Shown here: positions 19,155 to 27,626 of the stretch, piece after piece | Layout: each line of letters begins with the position of its first letter | Numbering within the stretch: the first letter of the stretch is position 1 | Assembly: GCF_013408425.1 (NCBI RefSeq) | Contig: NZ_JACBYV010000001.1 | Location: 4,898,001-4,962,000, forward strand | Direction: 5' to 3' | Length of the DNA stretch: 64,000 nucleotides | Source of the DNA: Pseudomonas flavescens | GTDB lineage: Bacteria > Pseudomonadota > Gammaproteobacteria > Pseudomonadales > Pseudomonadaceae | The notes under the pieces: model-generated | Databases searched by the model: none | What the model was told of the DNA's origin: nothing | The model's input: the letters and a program-made list of their open reading frames with translations, nothing else | Made by a program: the position numbers and the translations under genes

Positions 19155-19718
19155 ATGGCAATTTCCTATAGCTACGATGCCGACCACTTCCCGATCAACT
19201 TCACCTCGGGTGGCTCGCTTGCAGAATTGTTGGGCGCTTATGAAGCCAATGGCGTTGCCGGTCAGCACCCGGCCAACACTGGCGGTTTCTACACCAATGG
19301 CGTCGCGTCAGGGCTGTCCGGCGATACCTACGCGCTGTCGCTCAACAACGGCGCCTTCTCGTTCTCGGCGGTCGGCAACCTGTCCTACAACTTCAGCAGC
19401 CACTCGCTGTACGGCACCCTGCAGCAGGTGACCCTGGGGGGTGGCCTGAATGCCAACGGTACCGTTTCCAGCCCGCTGATCAGCTTCGACTTCGGCAACA
19501 CGCCGCTGACCGCCACGGCGGCGGAAGGTCGCGACAATGCCGTGCACGATGTGATCTGGGGCTTGATGAACGGTTCGGTCGAAGGGGCTACCGACAGCGC
19601 CGGTACGCCGAACGACGGTGGCCTGCTGGCCGTGCTGGAAGCTGCCGGGCTGGCCGACGACATCATCACCGCAGCGGGTTCGTCGTTGAGCGAGTCCGAG
19701 TTGCTGCTGGCTGCCTGA
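19155..19718 (+). CDS. hasA: Secreted heme-binding hemophore HasA
   Basis: Small secreted protein of 187 residues that scavenges heme outside the cell. It has no N-terminal signal peptide; the C-terminus ends ELLLAA, resembling the uncleaved type I secretion signal of HasA proteins (ELLAA). Family landmarks are GGFYTNG, YALSL, the axial Tyr78 in NLSYNF with the supporting His83 in SHSLYG, and the conserved [16 protein letters not shown]. The loop with the second axial ligand, His32 in Serratia, is about six residues shorter here and only His38 is near. AAGGAG lies nine bases before the ATG. The gene sits between its receptor and its exporter. The overall sequence is quite diverged from the Serratia and P. 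aeruginosa proteins as I remember them. Confidence 0.9.
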   Translation: MAISYSYDADHFPINFTSGGSLAELLGAYEANGVAGQHPANTGGFYTNGVASGLSGDTYALSLNNGAFSFSAVGNLSYNFSSHSLYGTLQQVTLGGGLNANGTVSSPLISFDFGNTPLTATAAEGRDNAVHDVIWGLMNGSVEGATDSAGTPNDGGLLAVLEAAGLADDIITAAGSSLSESELLLAA

Positions 19719-19771
19719 TCATCAGGCAATAAAAAGCGAACGGATAAGTCATCCCGTCCGCTCTGGTAACG

Positions 19772-19810
19772 CCGTCACGGCCCGTGTTTTCCAAGGCCCA
19801 GGCTGTGACG
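19772..19810 (+). terminator. Hairpin between hasA and hasD (attenuator candidate)
   Basis: A perfect 7-bp stem CCGTCAC / GTGACGG encloses a 25-base loop that itself can pair (GGCC...GGCC). Just before it is a second, imperfect hairpin GCGAACGG...CCGTCCGC at 19736-19761. Structures after hasA would favour a high hemophore-to-exporter ratio. There is no strong T-run. Confidence 0.5.
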
Positions 19811-19905
19811 GTCACGAATTCTGGGTGTCGCCCGGGCGCCCGTCAATGGCGCCGGGGGATGCCGCCGGGCGTGTCGCGCCTGGCATTGCGCCAAGGAGCC
19901 CCTGC

Positions 19906-21666
19906 ATGCGTGCGCCCGTTCCCGCGGCTGCCAACGAGATACTTCAGGCCCTGCGTGCCTGCCGATCAGGGCTGCTGCATGTCGGCCTGTTCTCTGCGGT
20001 GATCAACCTGCTGATGCTGGCACCTGCGCTCTACATGCTGCAGGTCTATGACCGGGTGCTCGCCTCCGGCAATGCCATGACCCTGTTGATGCTGACCCTT
20101 ATCGTGGTCGGGCTGTTCGTGTTCGCCGGAGCGCTGGAATGGATCCGCAGCCTGCTGGTGATCCGGCTCGGTACGCAGATGGACATGCGCCTCAATGCAC
20201 GGGTATTCGAGGCGACCTTCGAAGCCAACCTGAGCAACGCGCGACAGACCTCGACCCAGGCGCTGAGCGATCTCACCAGCCTGCGTCAGTTCGCCACCGG
20301 CAATGCGCTGTTCGCCTTCTTCGACGCCCCCTGGTTCCCGGTGTATCTGGGGGTGATCTTCCTGTTCAGCCCGTGGCTTGGTCTGCTTGCCCTGGTAGGT
20401 GCCCTGGCGCTGGTGATGCTGGCCTGGCTCAATCAGCGCCTGACCCGAGAGCCGCTTGGCGAGGCTGCACGGCTGTCCATCGCGGCGAATCAGCAAGCCG
20501 CCGGCCATTTGCGTCAGGCCGAAGCCATCGAGTCGATGGGCATGCTTGGCGCGATACGCCAGCGCTGGTTCGCCCTGCATGCCGGCTTCCTGGGCCAGCA
20601 GAACCTGGCCAGTGAAAAGACCGCCGTGTTCAGCGCCTGGTCCAAGTACGTGCGTCTGGCGCTGCAGTCACTGGTGCTGGGCCTGGGTGCCTGGCTGGCC
20701 CTGGATGGGCTGATCACGCCGGGTATGATGATCGCCGGTTCCATACTCATGGGCCGGGTGCTGGCGCCCATCGATCAGGTCCTCGGCGTCTGGCGGCAGT
20801 GGAGCAATGCGCGGCTGGCCTATGAGCGGCTGTCGGCGCTGCTCCAGGCGCACCCGCCGCGCCAGGCAGGCATGCCGCTGCCCGCGCCGCTCGGTGCGCT
20901 ACGCGTCGAGCAGCTCAGCGCTTTCGCCCCGGGCACCCGCACGCCGTGCCTGGTGAACCTTGGTTTCGCCCTGGGGGCGGGCGAGGTGCTGGGTGTGATC
21001 GGCCCCTCGGGCTCGGGCAAGTCGTCCCTGGCACGCCTGCTGGTGGGCGTGGCCAAGGCGCAGACCGGCAAGGTGCGCCTGGATGGCGCCGATCTCCAGC
21101 AATGGGACCGCACTGCGCTCGGGGCTCATATCGGTTACCTGCCGCAGGACGTGCAGCTGTTCGCCGGCAGCGTGGCCGAGAACATTGCCCGTTTCACCGA
21201 GGTGGATGCGCAGAAGGTGGTGGCCGCCGCGCGTATGGCCGGTGTGCATGACCTGATCCTGCAACTGGCCGACGGCTACGATACCCGTCTCGGTGAAGGC
21301 GGCACCGGCCTGTCCGGGGGACAGCGGCAGCGTATCGGCCTGGCCCGTGCACTGTATGGCCTGCCAGCGCTGATCGTGCTCGATGAGCCGAACTCCAATC
21401 TCGACGAAGTGGGTGAGCAGGCCCTGCTGGCAGCCATCGCCGAGGCGAAGCGGCAAGGTCGCACCCTGGTGCTGATCGCCCACAAGCCGTCATTGCTGGC
21501 CAGTACCGACAAGTTGCTGGTACTGCGTGACGGGCAGATGCAGGCGTTCGGGGCCGCCGAGCGGGTCCTGCAGGAGTTGCAACCCAAAGCGGCACCCTTA
21601 GCGGCAGCCTTGCGTGGGGCCCCATCGCTGAGCATGAGTTACAGCAGCCACGGAGTGGCATCCTGA
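19906..21666 (+). CDS. hasD: Type I secretion ABC exporter HasD (PrtD type)
   Basis: Inner-membrane ABC exporter of 586 residues that drives HasA secretion. Residues 15-300 form the membrane domain with the family segment [21 protein letters not shown], and residues 330-570 the ATPase: Walker [11 protein letters not shown]-loop [12 protein letters not shown], signature [15 protein letters not shown], Walker [13 protein letters not shown] and the switch His in LIAHKPS. Length and lack of a C39 peptidase domain match the PrtD/HasD/AprD group. ATG 19906 with AAGGAG upstream was chosen over further in-frame codons. Its stop overlaps the start of hasE by one base. Confidence 0.93.
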   Translation: MRAPVPAAANEILQALRACRSGLLHVGLFSAVINLLMLAPALYMLQVYDRVLASGNAMTLLMLTLIVVGLFVFAGALEWIRSLLVIRLGTQMDMRLNARVFEATFEANLSNARQTSTQALSDLTSLRQFATGNALFAFFDAPWFPVYLGVIFLFSPWLGLLALVGALALVMLAWLNQRLTREPLGEAARLSIAANQQAAGHLRQAEAIESMGMLGAIRQRWFALHAGFLGQQNLASEKTAVFSAWSKYVRLALQSLVLGLGAWLALDGLITPGMMIAGSILMGRVLAPIDQVLGVWRQWSNARLAYERLSALLQAHPPRQAGMPLPAPLGALRVEQLSAFAPGTRTPCLVNLGFALGAGEVLGVIGPSGSGKSSLARLLVGVAKAQTGKVRLDGADLQQWDRTALGAHIGYLPQDVQLFAGSVAENIARFTEVDAQKVVAAARMAGVHDLILQLADGYDTRLGEGGTGLSGGQRQRIGLARALYGLPALIVLDEPNSNLDEVGEQALLAAIAEAKRQGRTLVLIAHKPSLLASTDKLLVLRDGQMQAFGAAERVLQELQPKAAPLAAALRGAPSLSMSYSSHGVAS

Positions 21667-22991
21667 TGGCCCAGTCCTTGCGCAAGGAGGGGCCACTGGC
21701 CGATGTGCTACCCCTCGACGAGCGGCGTTATTCACGCATGGGTGGCTGGCTGCTGGCAGTCGGTTTCGGTGGTTTTCTGCTTTGGGCTGGGCTGGCCCCC
21801 CTCGACAAGGGCGTGGCGGTCAGCGGCAACGTAGTGGTCGCCGGCAATCGTCAAGCCGTGCAGCATCCCTCTGGTGGGGTGGTTCAGAGCCTGCTGGTAC
21901 GTGACGGTGATCAGGTCGAAGCCGGTCAGGTGCTGATTCGCATGGACGCCACGCAGATCCGTGCCCAGCGCGAATCGCTGTTCGTTCAGCACCTTGGAGC
22001 AGTGGCCAGCAGCGCTCGCCTGGAGGCCGAGCTTGACGGGCTGGCGGCCATCGCATTTCCGCCGGCCATCGCTTCAGCTGACGATCCACGGGTCGACTCG
22101 ACCCTGGCCTTGCAGCGGCAGTTGCTCGCCAGTCGACGAGCCGCGTTGCGTCTGGAGCTCGATGGCCTGCAGGAGAGCATTGCCGGCAGCCAGGCCGTGC
22201 TCGAAGGGCTGCGCGCCGCCAAGGCTCACAAGGACGAGCAGCGCAGCAGCATGCAGGCGCAATTGAAGGGGCTGCGCGAGCTGGCCCGCGAAGGCTACGT
22301 GGCCCGCAATCGGCTGTTGGAAAACGAGCGGCTGTATGCCCAGCTCAATGGTGACATCTCCGAAGACCTCGGCAATATCGGCCGCACTCAGCGGCAGATA
22401 CTCGAGCTGCGTCTGCGTGCCGCGCAGCGTGGCGAGGAGTACCAGCAGGACGTCCGTCAGCAGCTTGCCGATTCACGCCTCAAGGTGGAGGAACTGGGCA
22501 GCCGACTGAGCGCTGCCGACTTCGAACTGGCCCACAGTGAAGTCCGTGCCCCAGCCGCGGGCACCGTGGTCGGGCTCGACGTATTCACCGAAGGTGGGGT
22601 GATTTCGCCGGGGCAGATGCTGATGGAGATCGTCCCGCAGGACGCTCCGTTGCTGGTCGACGCACGAGCTCCCGTGGAGCTGGTCGACAAGCTGCAGCCC
22701 GGCCTGGACGTGGAACTGCTGTTCGTCGCCTTCAACCAGAGCCGTACGCCGCGGGTCAATGGCAAGGTGACGCTGGTCTCCGCTGACCGCCTGCTGGATG
22801 GAAAGACCGATCAGCCCTATTACCGGCTGCGTGTGCAGGTGGATGAAGACGGGTTGCGGCAGTTGCAGGGCCAACAGATTCGGCCCGGCATGCCGGTGGA
22901 AGCCTTCGTGCGCACCGGTGAGCGTTCGTTGCTCAACTATCTGTTCAAGCCGCTGACCGATCGCACCCATATGGCGCTGGTGGAAGAATGA
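21666..22991 (+). CDS. hasE: Type I secretion membrane-fusion protein HasE (HlyD family)
   Basis: Periplasmic adaptor of 441 residues that links HasD to the outer-membrane channel. One anchor helix lies at about residues 27-42 (GWLLAVGFGGFLLWAG). The lipoyl/barrel-sandwich halves (VVVAGNRQAVQHPSGGVVQS and HSEVRAPAAGTVVGLDVFT) flank a long helical hairpin, residues about 90-285, rich in Glu/Gln/Arg. The C-terminal beta-barrel has GQQIRPGMPVEAFVRTGERS, characteristic of HlyD/PrtE proteins. It overlaps hasD by one base and hasF by four, so all three are translationally coupled. Confidence 0.93.
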   Translation: MAQSLRKEGPLADVLPLDERRYSRMGGWLLAVGFGGFLLWAGLAPLDKGVAVSGNVVVAGNRQAVQHPSGGVVQSLLVRDGDQVEAGQVLIRMDATQIRAQRESLFVQHLGAVASSARLEAELDGLAAIAFPPAIASADDPRVDSTLALQRQLLASRRAALRLELDGLQESIAGSQAVLEGLRAAKAHKDEQRSSMQAQLKGLRELAREGYVARNRLLENERLYAQLNGDISEDLGNIGRTQRQILELRLRAAQRGEEYQQDVRQQLADSRLKVEELGSRLSAADFELAHSEVRAPAAGTVVGLDVFTEGGVISPGQMLMEIVPQDAPLLVDARAPVELVDKLQPGLDVELLFVAFNQSRTPRVNGKVTLVSADRLLDGKTDQPYYRLRVQVDEDGLRQLQGQQIRPGMPVEAFVRTGERSLLNYLFKPLTDRTHMALVEE

Positions 22992-24346
22992 AAGCATCGA
23001 ATCGAACCCGGCGTAGGGTCTCACCAGCCCTCAGGTGCGGGATCCTGCTGCTCGGTGCGCTGCTCGCCGGGCCGAGCCTCGCGTTCGGCGTGATGGACGC
23101 TTACGCCCTGGCCCTGCGCAATGATCCGACTTTTCGCGCCGCCACCCGCGAGCGGGATGCTGGCGTGGAGAACCTGGCCATCGGCCGTGCCGGCTTGCTG
23201 CCGAACCTCTCGTACAGTTATCGCAAGGCCCGCAACGAGTCCGATGTCACGGCGGGCGGGGTGACCAACGACCGTGATTACGACAGCTACTCCTCGGCGC
23301 TGACCCTGCAGCAACCGCTGTTCGATTACGCCGCCTGGGCCGAGTACCGCCAGGGCGTGGCCAAGGCAGCGCTGGCCGACGAACGTCTGCGTGGGCGTGG
23401 CCAGGAACTGGTGGTGCGGGTGTTCGAGGCATACAGCCAGGCATTGCTGGCTGGTGAGCAGATCGAGCTGGCGGGTGCCCAGCGGCGTGCCTATGCCGAG
23501 CAGTTGCAGCTCAACCAGCGCACCTTCGAGGCTGGCGAAGGCACCCGTACCGACCTGCTGGAAACCCGCGCTCGCCATGATCTGTCGCGGGCGCAGGAGA
23601 TCGAGGCGCAGGATGCCCTGGATGCCGCGCTGCGCGATTTGCAGGCAATCATCGGCGAGCCGGTCGAGCTTCGCCAACTGGCCCCACTGAGCGGCCCGTT
23701 CAGCGCCGAACCGCTGGCTCCGGCACGGTTCGAAGGCTGGCGCGACATGGCCATGGCGCACAACGCCGAACTCGCCAGCCAGCGCCATGGGCTGAGCGTG
23801 GCCGAGCAGGAAGTCGAGCGTCAGCGCGCCGGGCACCTGCCAACGCTGGGGCTGTACGCCAGTTCGCGCAAGACCAGCTCCGACTCGGAAAGCACCTACA
23901 ACCAGAAGTACGACACCGACAGCATCGGCATCCAGCTCAGTATGCCGTTGTTCGCCGGTGGCGGTGTATCGGCGGCGCGGCGTCAGGCAGCGGCATCCTA
24001 CGAGCAGGCCCGCTACGAGCTGGACGCCCAGCGCGACGGGGTGCTCAACGAGCTGCGGCGGCAGTTCAACCTGTGTGCGAGCAGCACCGCCAAGGTGCGC
24101 GCCTATGAGCTGGCGGTCGAGTCGGCCAGCGGTTTGATCGACGCCACCCGAAAGAGCGTGACCGGTGGCGAACGGGTCAACCGCGATGTGCTCGATGCCG
24201 AGCAGCAGCTCTACAGCGCCCGGCGGGATCTGGCCGAGGCCCGTTATGGCTACCTGCGCGCCTGGTTGCAACTGCGCTACCTGGCCGGGGTGCTCGGTGA
24301 GGCGGATCTGCGCCACTTGAGCCGTTACTTCCCGGCTAGCGCATGA
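22988..24346 (+). CDS. hasF: Type I secretion outer-membrane channel HasF (TolC family)
   Basis: TolC-like outer-membrane factor of 452 residues completing the HasDEF exporter. An N-terminal signal peptide with the hydrophobic core GILLLGALLAG ends near ASLAFG. Two repeated helical/strand halves are visible: the first has DAYALALRNDPTFRAATRERD and NLSYSYRKA, the second HNAELASQRHGLSVAEQEVE and GLYASSRKTSS, as in AprF/PrtF. Start and hasE stop overlap (ATGA). P. aeruginosa also carries the outer-membrane gene in this position. Confidence 0.92.
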   Translation: MKASNRTRRRVSPALRCGILLLGALLAGPSLAFGVMDAYALALRNDPTFRAATRERDAGVENLAIGRAGLLPNLSYSYRKARNESDVTAGGVTNDRDYDSYSSALTLQQPLFDYAAWAEYRQGVAKAALADERLRGRGQELVVRVFEAYSQALLAGEQIELAGAQRRAYAEQLQLNQRTFEAGEGTRTDLLETRARHDLSRAQEIEAQDALDAALRDLQAIIGEPVELRQLAPLSGPFSAEPLAPARFEGWRDMAMAHNAELASQRHGLSVAEQEVERQRAGHLPTLGLYASSRKTSSDSESTYNQKYDTDSIGIQLSMPLFAGGGVSAARRQAAASYEQARYELDAQRDGVLNELRRQFNLCASSTAKVRAYELAVESASGLIDATRKSVTGGERVNRDVLDAEQQLYSARRDLAEARYGYLRAWLQLRYLAGVLGEADLRHLSRYFPASA

Positions 24347-24457
24347 CAGTTGGCTCACGGAGCGAGTGGCGGTGTTTACCGACTTTCTCCTGCTGATTCG
24401 TCAGTTATCCAGATGATGCCGAGCACCGCTCGGGAGGCTCGTACAAGGAGAGACCCC

Positions 24458-25051
24458 ATGACCGCCCAACAGGCACAGCTGTCCCATCCACTGCGTTCGC
24501 AGCGTCTCAACCAACTGACCCACGAGCCTCATGGCAAGCTCGATGCGCTGGTCAAAGGCCATGATCCGTTCGGCAGTCCAGAGCGTTTCGCACGCTTCGT
24601 CGCCGCCCAGTATCTGTTCCAGTACGACCTGGAAACGCTCTATCACGACCCCGCGCTGCTCGCGTTGCTACCGGATCTGCCGGCACGCTGCCGGTTGCAG
24701 CAGGCCCGTCTCGATCTGGCTGACCTTGGCCTGCCGGTGCCACTGGGCGATGAGTCTATTCGTGGCCAGTCCCTGGGGCTCGGCGCCGCCCTTGCCTGGC
24801 TGTTCGTGTCCGAGGGCTCCAAGCTGGGGGCGGCCTTCCTACTCAAGCGCATGCCCGCTCTGGGTTTGAGCGAGACCTTCGGGGCGCGGCATCTGGGCGA
24901 GCCCGAGGGTGGCCGGGCGCAAGGCTGGAAAACCTTCGTCGCGGCGCTCGACGGTGTCGAACTGGATGAGCAGCAGGAGCGCGAGGCCGAGGCTGCCGCC
25001 ATCGCGGCCTTCGAGCGTTTCGCCGTGCACCTGGAGCGCAGCTTTGCCTGA
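24458..25051 (+). CDS. hemO: Heme oxygenase, PigA/HemO type
   Basis: Cytoplasmic heme oxygenase of 197 residues that opens heme to biliverdin, carbon monoxide and iron. It aligns by eye along its whole length with P. aeruginosa PigA (RSQRLN, FARFVAAQYLFQ, WLFVSEGSKLGAAFL, FGARHL, EGGRAQGWK). The proximal heme ligand is His25 in EPHGKLD, matching His26 of PigA. Asn18 and Lys33, which in PigA favour the unusual delta/beta cleavage, are kept; the residue matching Lys132 appears to be Arg131. ATG 24458 has AAGGAGAG upstream; an earlier in-frame codon at 24350 lacks a ribosome site. It lies 111 bases after hasF on the same strand, so imported heme can be degraded by a gene of the same cluster. Confidence 0.93.
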   Translation: MTAQQAQLSHPLRSQRLNQLTHEPHGKLDALVKGHDPFGSPERFARFVAAQYLFQYDLETLYHDPALLALLPDLPARCRLQQARLDLADLGLPVPLGDESIRGQSLGLGAALAWLFVSEGSKLGAAFLLKRMPALGLSETFGARHLGEPEGGRAQGWKTFVAALDGVELDEQQEREAEAAAIAAFERFAVHLERSFA

Positions 25052-25457
25052 TACGCCACAGACGGTGGCGAGTGGCTGGGCACGCTGGCTATGGCTGGCG
25101 CTCGCCTACCTGAGCATCTGCATGGCGGCGCTGGGCGTGCTGGTACCTGGCTTGCCGACCACCGAGTTCGTACTGCTTGCCGCCTGGGCCGCGTCGCGCA
25201 GTTCACCACGGCTTAGCGCCTGGCTGGAGAGCCATCGTCTGTTCGGCCCGCTGCTGCGCAACTGGCGGGACGGTGGTGTGGTCACCCGGCGTACCAAGCT
25301 GGTAGCAAGCCTGAGCATGCTGATGGCCTTCGCCATCATGCTGCTGACAGTAGCGCACACGCCGTCGCTGATTTTCGCCGGCCTGGGCATGAGCGGCGGC
25401 GCGCTGTGGATCTGGTCTCGGCCGGAGCGACCACGCAAAGACAATTGCGCCCCATAG
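25044..25457 (+). CDS. DUF454 (YbaN-like) inner-membrane protein
   Basis: Small membrane protein of about 137 residues. The DUF454 hallmark LGVLVPGLPTTEFVLLAAWAASRSS is present after the first helix, followed by WLESHRLFGPLLRNWRDGG, a charged hinge TRRTK and two further hydrophobic segments. The function of the family is not known to me, though members often lie next to heme or iron genes. The start is uncertain: TTG 25044 overlaps the end of hemO by eight bases and GTG 25065 is the next choice. It is very likely co-transcribed with hemO. Confidence 0.8.
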   Translation: MPDTPQTVASGWARWLWLALAYLSICMAALGVLVPGLPTTEFVLLAAWAASRSSPRLSAWLESHRLFGPLLRNWRDGGVVTRRTKLVASLSMLMAFAIMLLTVAHTPSLIFAGLGMSGGALWIWSRPERPRKDNCAP

Positions 25458-25607
25458 CCCGCGGTTGAGGGCAGCGATAGCTGGGATGCGTCGATATTAG
25501 ACCTGGAGTTTTCGGTCGATTGTGCTCGGGTATCGCTTCGCTCGACGCCAGGCTGCGCATGCTGCGTTTGGCTTATGCTATGCCTTCGATCGAACGAGGG
25601 CCTGGCG

Positions 25608-26036
25608 ATGAACAAGGATATCGGCGAGATCAGCGGTGCCTGCCATTGTGGCGGGGTGCGCTTTCAGGTGACGCTGAGCGACGGCCTGCATACCGCGCGG
25701 CGCTGCAACTGCTCCTATTGCCGGATGCGCGGCGCGGTGGCGGTATCTGCCGAACTGGCGGATTTCCGCGTGCTGCAGGGCGCAGACTTACTGACGGTCT
25801 ATCGATTCAACACCAAGAGCGCGGAGCATCACTTCTGCTCGCGCTGCGGTATCTACACCCACCATCAACGCCGTTCCAATCCTCATCAGTACGGCGTCAA
25901 CGTGGCGTGCCTGGAGGGTGTCAGCCCGTTCGACTTCGCCGAGGTGCCTGTCAGCGATGGCATCGCCCACCCGAAGGACGACCCCTCTGGCGCCGGACCG
26001 CGACAGGCTGGCGTGCTGCGCTTCATCCCGTCGTGA
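25608..26036 (+). CDS. GFA-family (glutathione-dependent formaldehyde-activating-like) zinc protein
   Basis: Cytoplasmic protein of 142 residues with the zinc-binding cysteines of the GFA/CENP-V fold: CHCGGVRF near residue 12, CNCSYCRM near 36, and CSRCGIYTHH near 77. The family is named after a formaldehyde-glutathione enzyme, but most short members, like this one, have no proven reaction. ATG 25608 is preceded by GAGGGCCTGGCG, a modest ribosome site. It is alone on its transcript, convergent with metQ, and separated from the heme cluster by 150 bases. Confidence 0.88.
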   Translation: MNKDIGEISGACHCGGVRFQVTLSDGLHTARRCNCSYCRMRGAVAVSAELADFRVLQGADLLTVYRFNTKSAEHHFCSRCGIYTHHQRRSNPHQYGVNVACLEGVSPFDFAEVPVSDGIAHPKDDPSGAGPRQAGVLRFIPS

Positions 26037-26060
26037 GCGTGCAGCCCGCCGCGCAGAAAT

Positions 26061-26094
26061 GAAAATGCCGCGTAGCTTGGGGGCCACGCGGCAT
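26061..26094 (-). terminator. Rho-independent terminator of the metNIQ operon
   Basis: On the minus strand a 9-bp stem ATGCCGCGT / ACGCGGCAT is followed by TTTTC, 29 bases after the metQ stop. It may also serve the convergent GFA gene. Confidence 0.8.
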
Positions 26095-26122
26095 CGGGTA
26101 CTGCAGGCGTGGTATTACGGCA

Positions 26123-26899
26123 TCAGAACGCCGGAACCACCGCACCTTTGTATTTTTCCAGGATGAAGGCTTTCACTTCGTCGCTGTGCAGGGCCTTGAC
26201 CAGCTTCTGTACGGCGGCGTTGTCCTTGTTGTCTTCACGGGTCACCAGGATGTTGACGTACGGCGAATCGCTGCCTTCGATGGCCAGGGCATCCTGGGTC
26301 GGGTTCAGCTTGGCTTCCAGCGCGTAGTTGGTGTTGATCAGCGCCAGGTCGACCTGGGTCAGAACGCGCGGCAGGGTCGCGGCTTCCAGTTCACGCACCT
26401 TGATGCCCTTCGGGTTCTCGGCGATGTCTTTCGGCGTGGAGAGGATGTTGTTGGCATCCTTGAGCGTGATCACGCCGGCTTTCTGCAGCAGCAGCAGGGC
26501 ACGGCCGCCATTGGTGGCGTCGTTGGGGATCACCACGTTGGCGCCTTGCGGCAGGTCTTTCAGATCCTTGATCTTGCTGGAGTAGGCGCCGAATGGTTCG
26601 ACGTGCACACCGCCTACGCTGACCAGAGTGGTGCCACGGCTCTTGTTGAACTCGTCCAGGTAGGGCTGGTGCTGGAAGAAGTTGGCGTCCAGACGCTTCT
26701 CGGCAACCTGTACGTTGGGCTGTACGTAGTCGGTGAACACCTTGACGTCCAGCTCCACGCCTTCTTTGGCCAGTGCCGGTTTGACGAAGTTGAGGATCTC
26801 CGCGTGCGGCACGGCCGACGCCGCGACGCTCAGGGTTTCAGCCTGGGCAGCGCTGGAAAAGGCTGCGACGACAGCCAGGGCAGTAAGCAGTTTTTTCAT
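26123..26899 (-). CDS. metQ: D-methionine ABC transporter binding protein MetQ
   Basis: NlpA/MetQ-type substrate-binding protein of 258 residues for methionine. The signal peptide MKKLLTALAVVAAFSSAAQA ends in an AQA site for ordinary signal peptidase; the lipobox cysteine seen in E. coli MetQ is absent, as is common in Pseudomonas. Family landmarks are PHAEILNFVKPAL, the FTDYVQPN segment and FFQHQPYLDEFN. I chose ATG 26899 because it begins the signal peptide and follows AAGGAG; the frame extends 12 codons upstream. It is the last gene of a run starting with metN. Confidence 0.93.
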   Translation of the reverse strand: MKKLLTALAVVAAFSSAAQAETLSVAASAVPHAEILNFVKPALAKEGVELDVKVFTDYVQPNVQVAEKRLDANFFQHQPYLDEFNKSRGTTLVSVGGVHVEPFGAYSSKIKDLKDLPQGANVVIPNDATNGGRALLLLQKAGVITLKDANNILSTPKDIAENPKGIKVRELEAATLPRVLTQVDLALINTNYALEAKLNPTQDALAIEGSDSPYVNILVTREDNKDNAAVQKLVKALHSDEVKAFILEKYKGAVVPAF

Positions 26900-26960
26900 C
26901 GTTTGACTCCTTGAGATGAGGCGGCGTGTCGGCAAAGTGCCGGTCGTCCGTTCCAGCTGT

Positions 26961-27626
26961 TTATTTACGGGAGAAGTGCACCACCAGCCGATCGCCGATG
27001 GTTTGCAGGATTTGTACGAGCACCACCAGCAGCGCCACGGTCACGAACATCACGTCCGGCTGATAACGCTGATAGCCGTAACGCACCGCCAGGTCACCCA
27101 GGCCGCCGCCGCCGATCAGGCCACTCATCGCGGTGTAGGACACCAGGGTGATGGCGGTGACGGTGACCGCCGCCAGAATGCCCGGCAGGGCCTCGGGCAA
27201 CAGGGCGTTGAAGATGATCTGGCGGGTGCTGGCACCCATCGCCTGGGTCGCTTCGATGATGCCGCGGTCGACCTCGCGCAGGGCGGTTTCCACCAGGCGC
27301 GCGAAGAACGGCGTGGCGCCGACCACCAGCGGCGGTATGGCGCCCGCAACCCCCAGCGATGTGCCGGTGATCAGCACCGTGACCGGGATCAGCAGGATCA
27401 GCAGGATCACGAAAGGCACCGAACGCAGGATGTTCACCAGCAGCGAGACCACCGCGTAGAGCGCCTTCTGTTCGAACATCTGCCGTGGTCCGGTGAGGAA
27501 CAGCAGCACGCCTAGGGGCAGGCCGAACAGCACGGTGAATAGCATGGAGCCGCCCAGCATGTTCAGGGTATCGAGGCTGGCCTGCCAGATTTCCAGCCAG
27601 TCGACGTTGGGCAGTAGGGTTTCCAT
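26961..27626 (-). CDS. metI: Methionine ABC transporter permease MetI
   Basis: Inner-membrane permease of 221 residues with five or so membrane segments and the MetI-type EAA loop around ATQAMGASTRQIIFNALLPEA. Other family segments are GLPLGVLLFLT and YTAMSGLIGGGGLGDLAVRYGY. The ATG overlaps the last base of metN, so translation is probably coupled. The 61-base gap to metQ holds its ribosome site. Confidence 0.94.
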   Translation of the reverse strand: METLLPNVDWLEIWQASLDTLNMLGGSMLFTVLFGLPLGVLLFLTGPRQMFEQKALYAVVSLLVNILRSVPFVILLILLIPVTVLITGTSLGVAGAIPPLVVGATPFFARLVETALREVDRGIIEATQAMGASTRQIIFNALLPEALPGILAAVTVTAITLVSYTAMSGLIGGGGLGDLAVRYGYQRYQPDVMFVTVALLVVLVQILQTIGDRLVVHFSRK

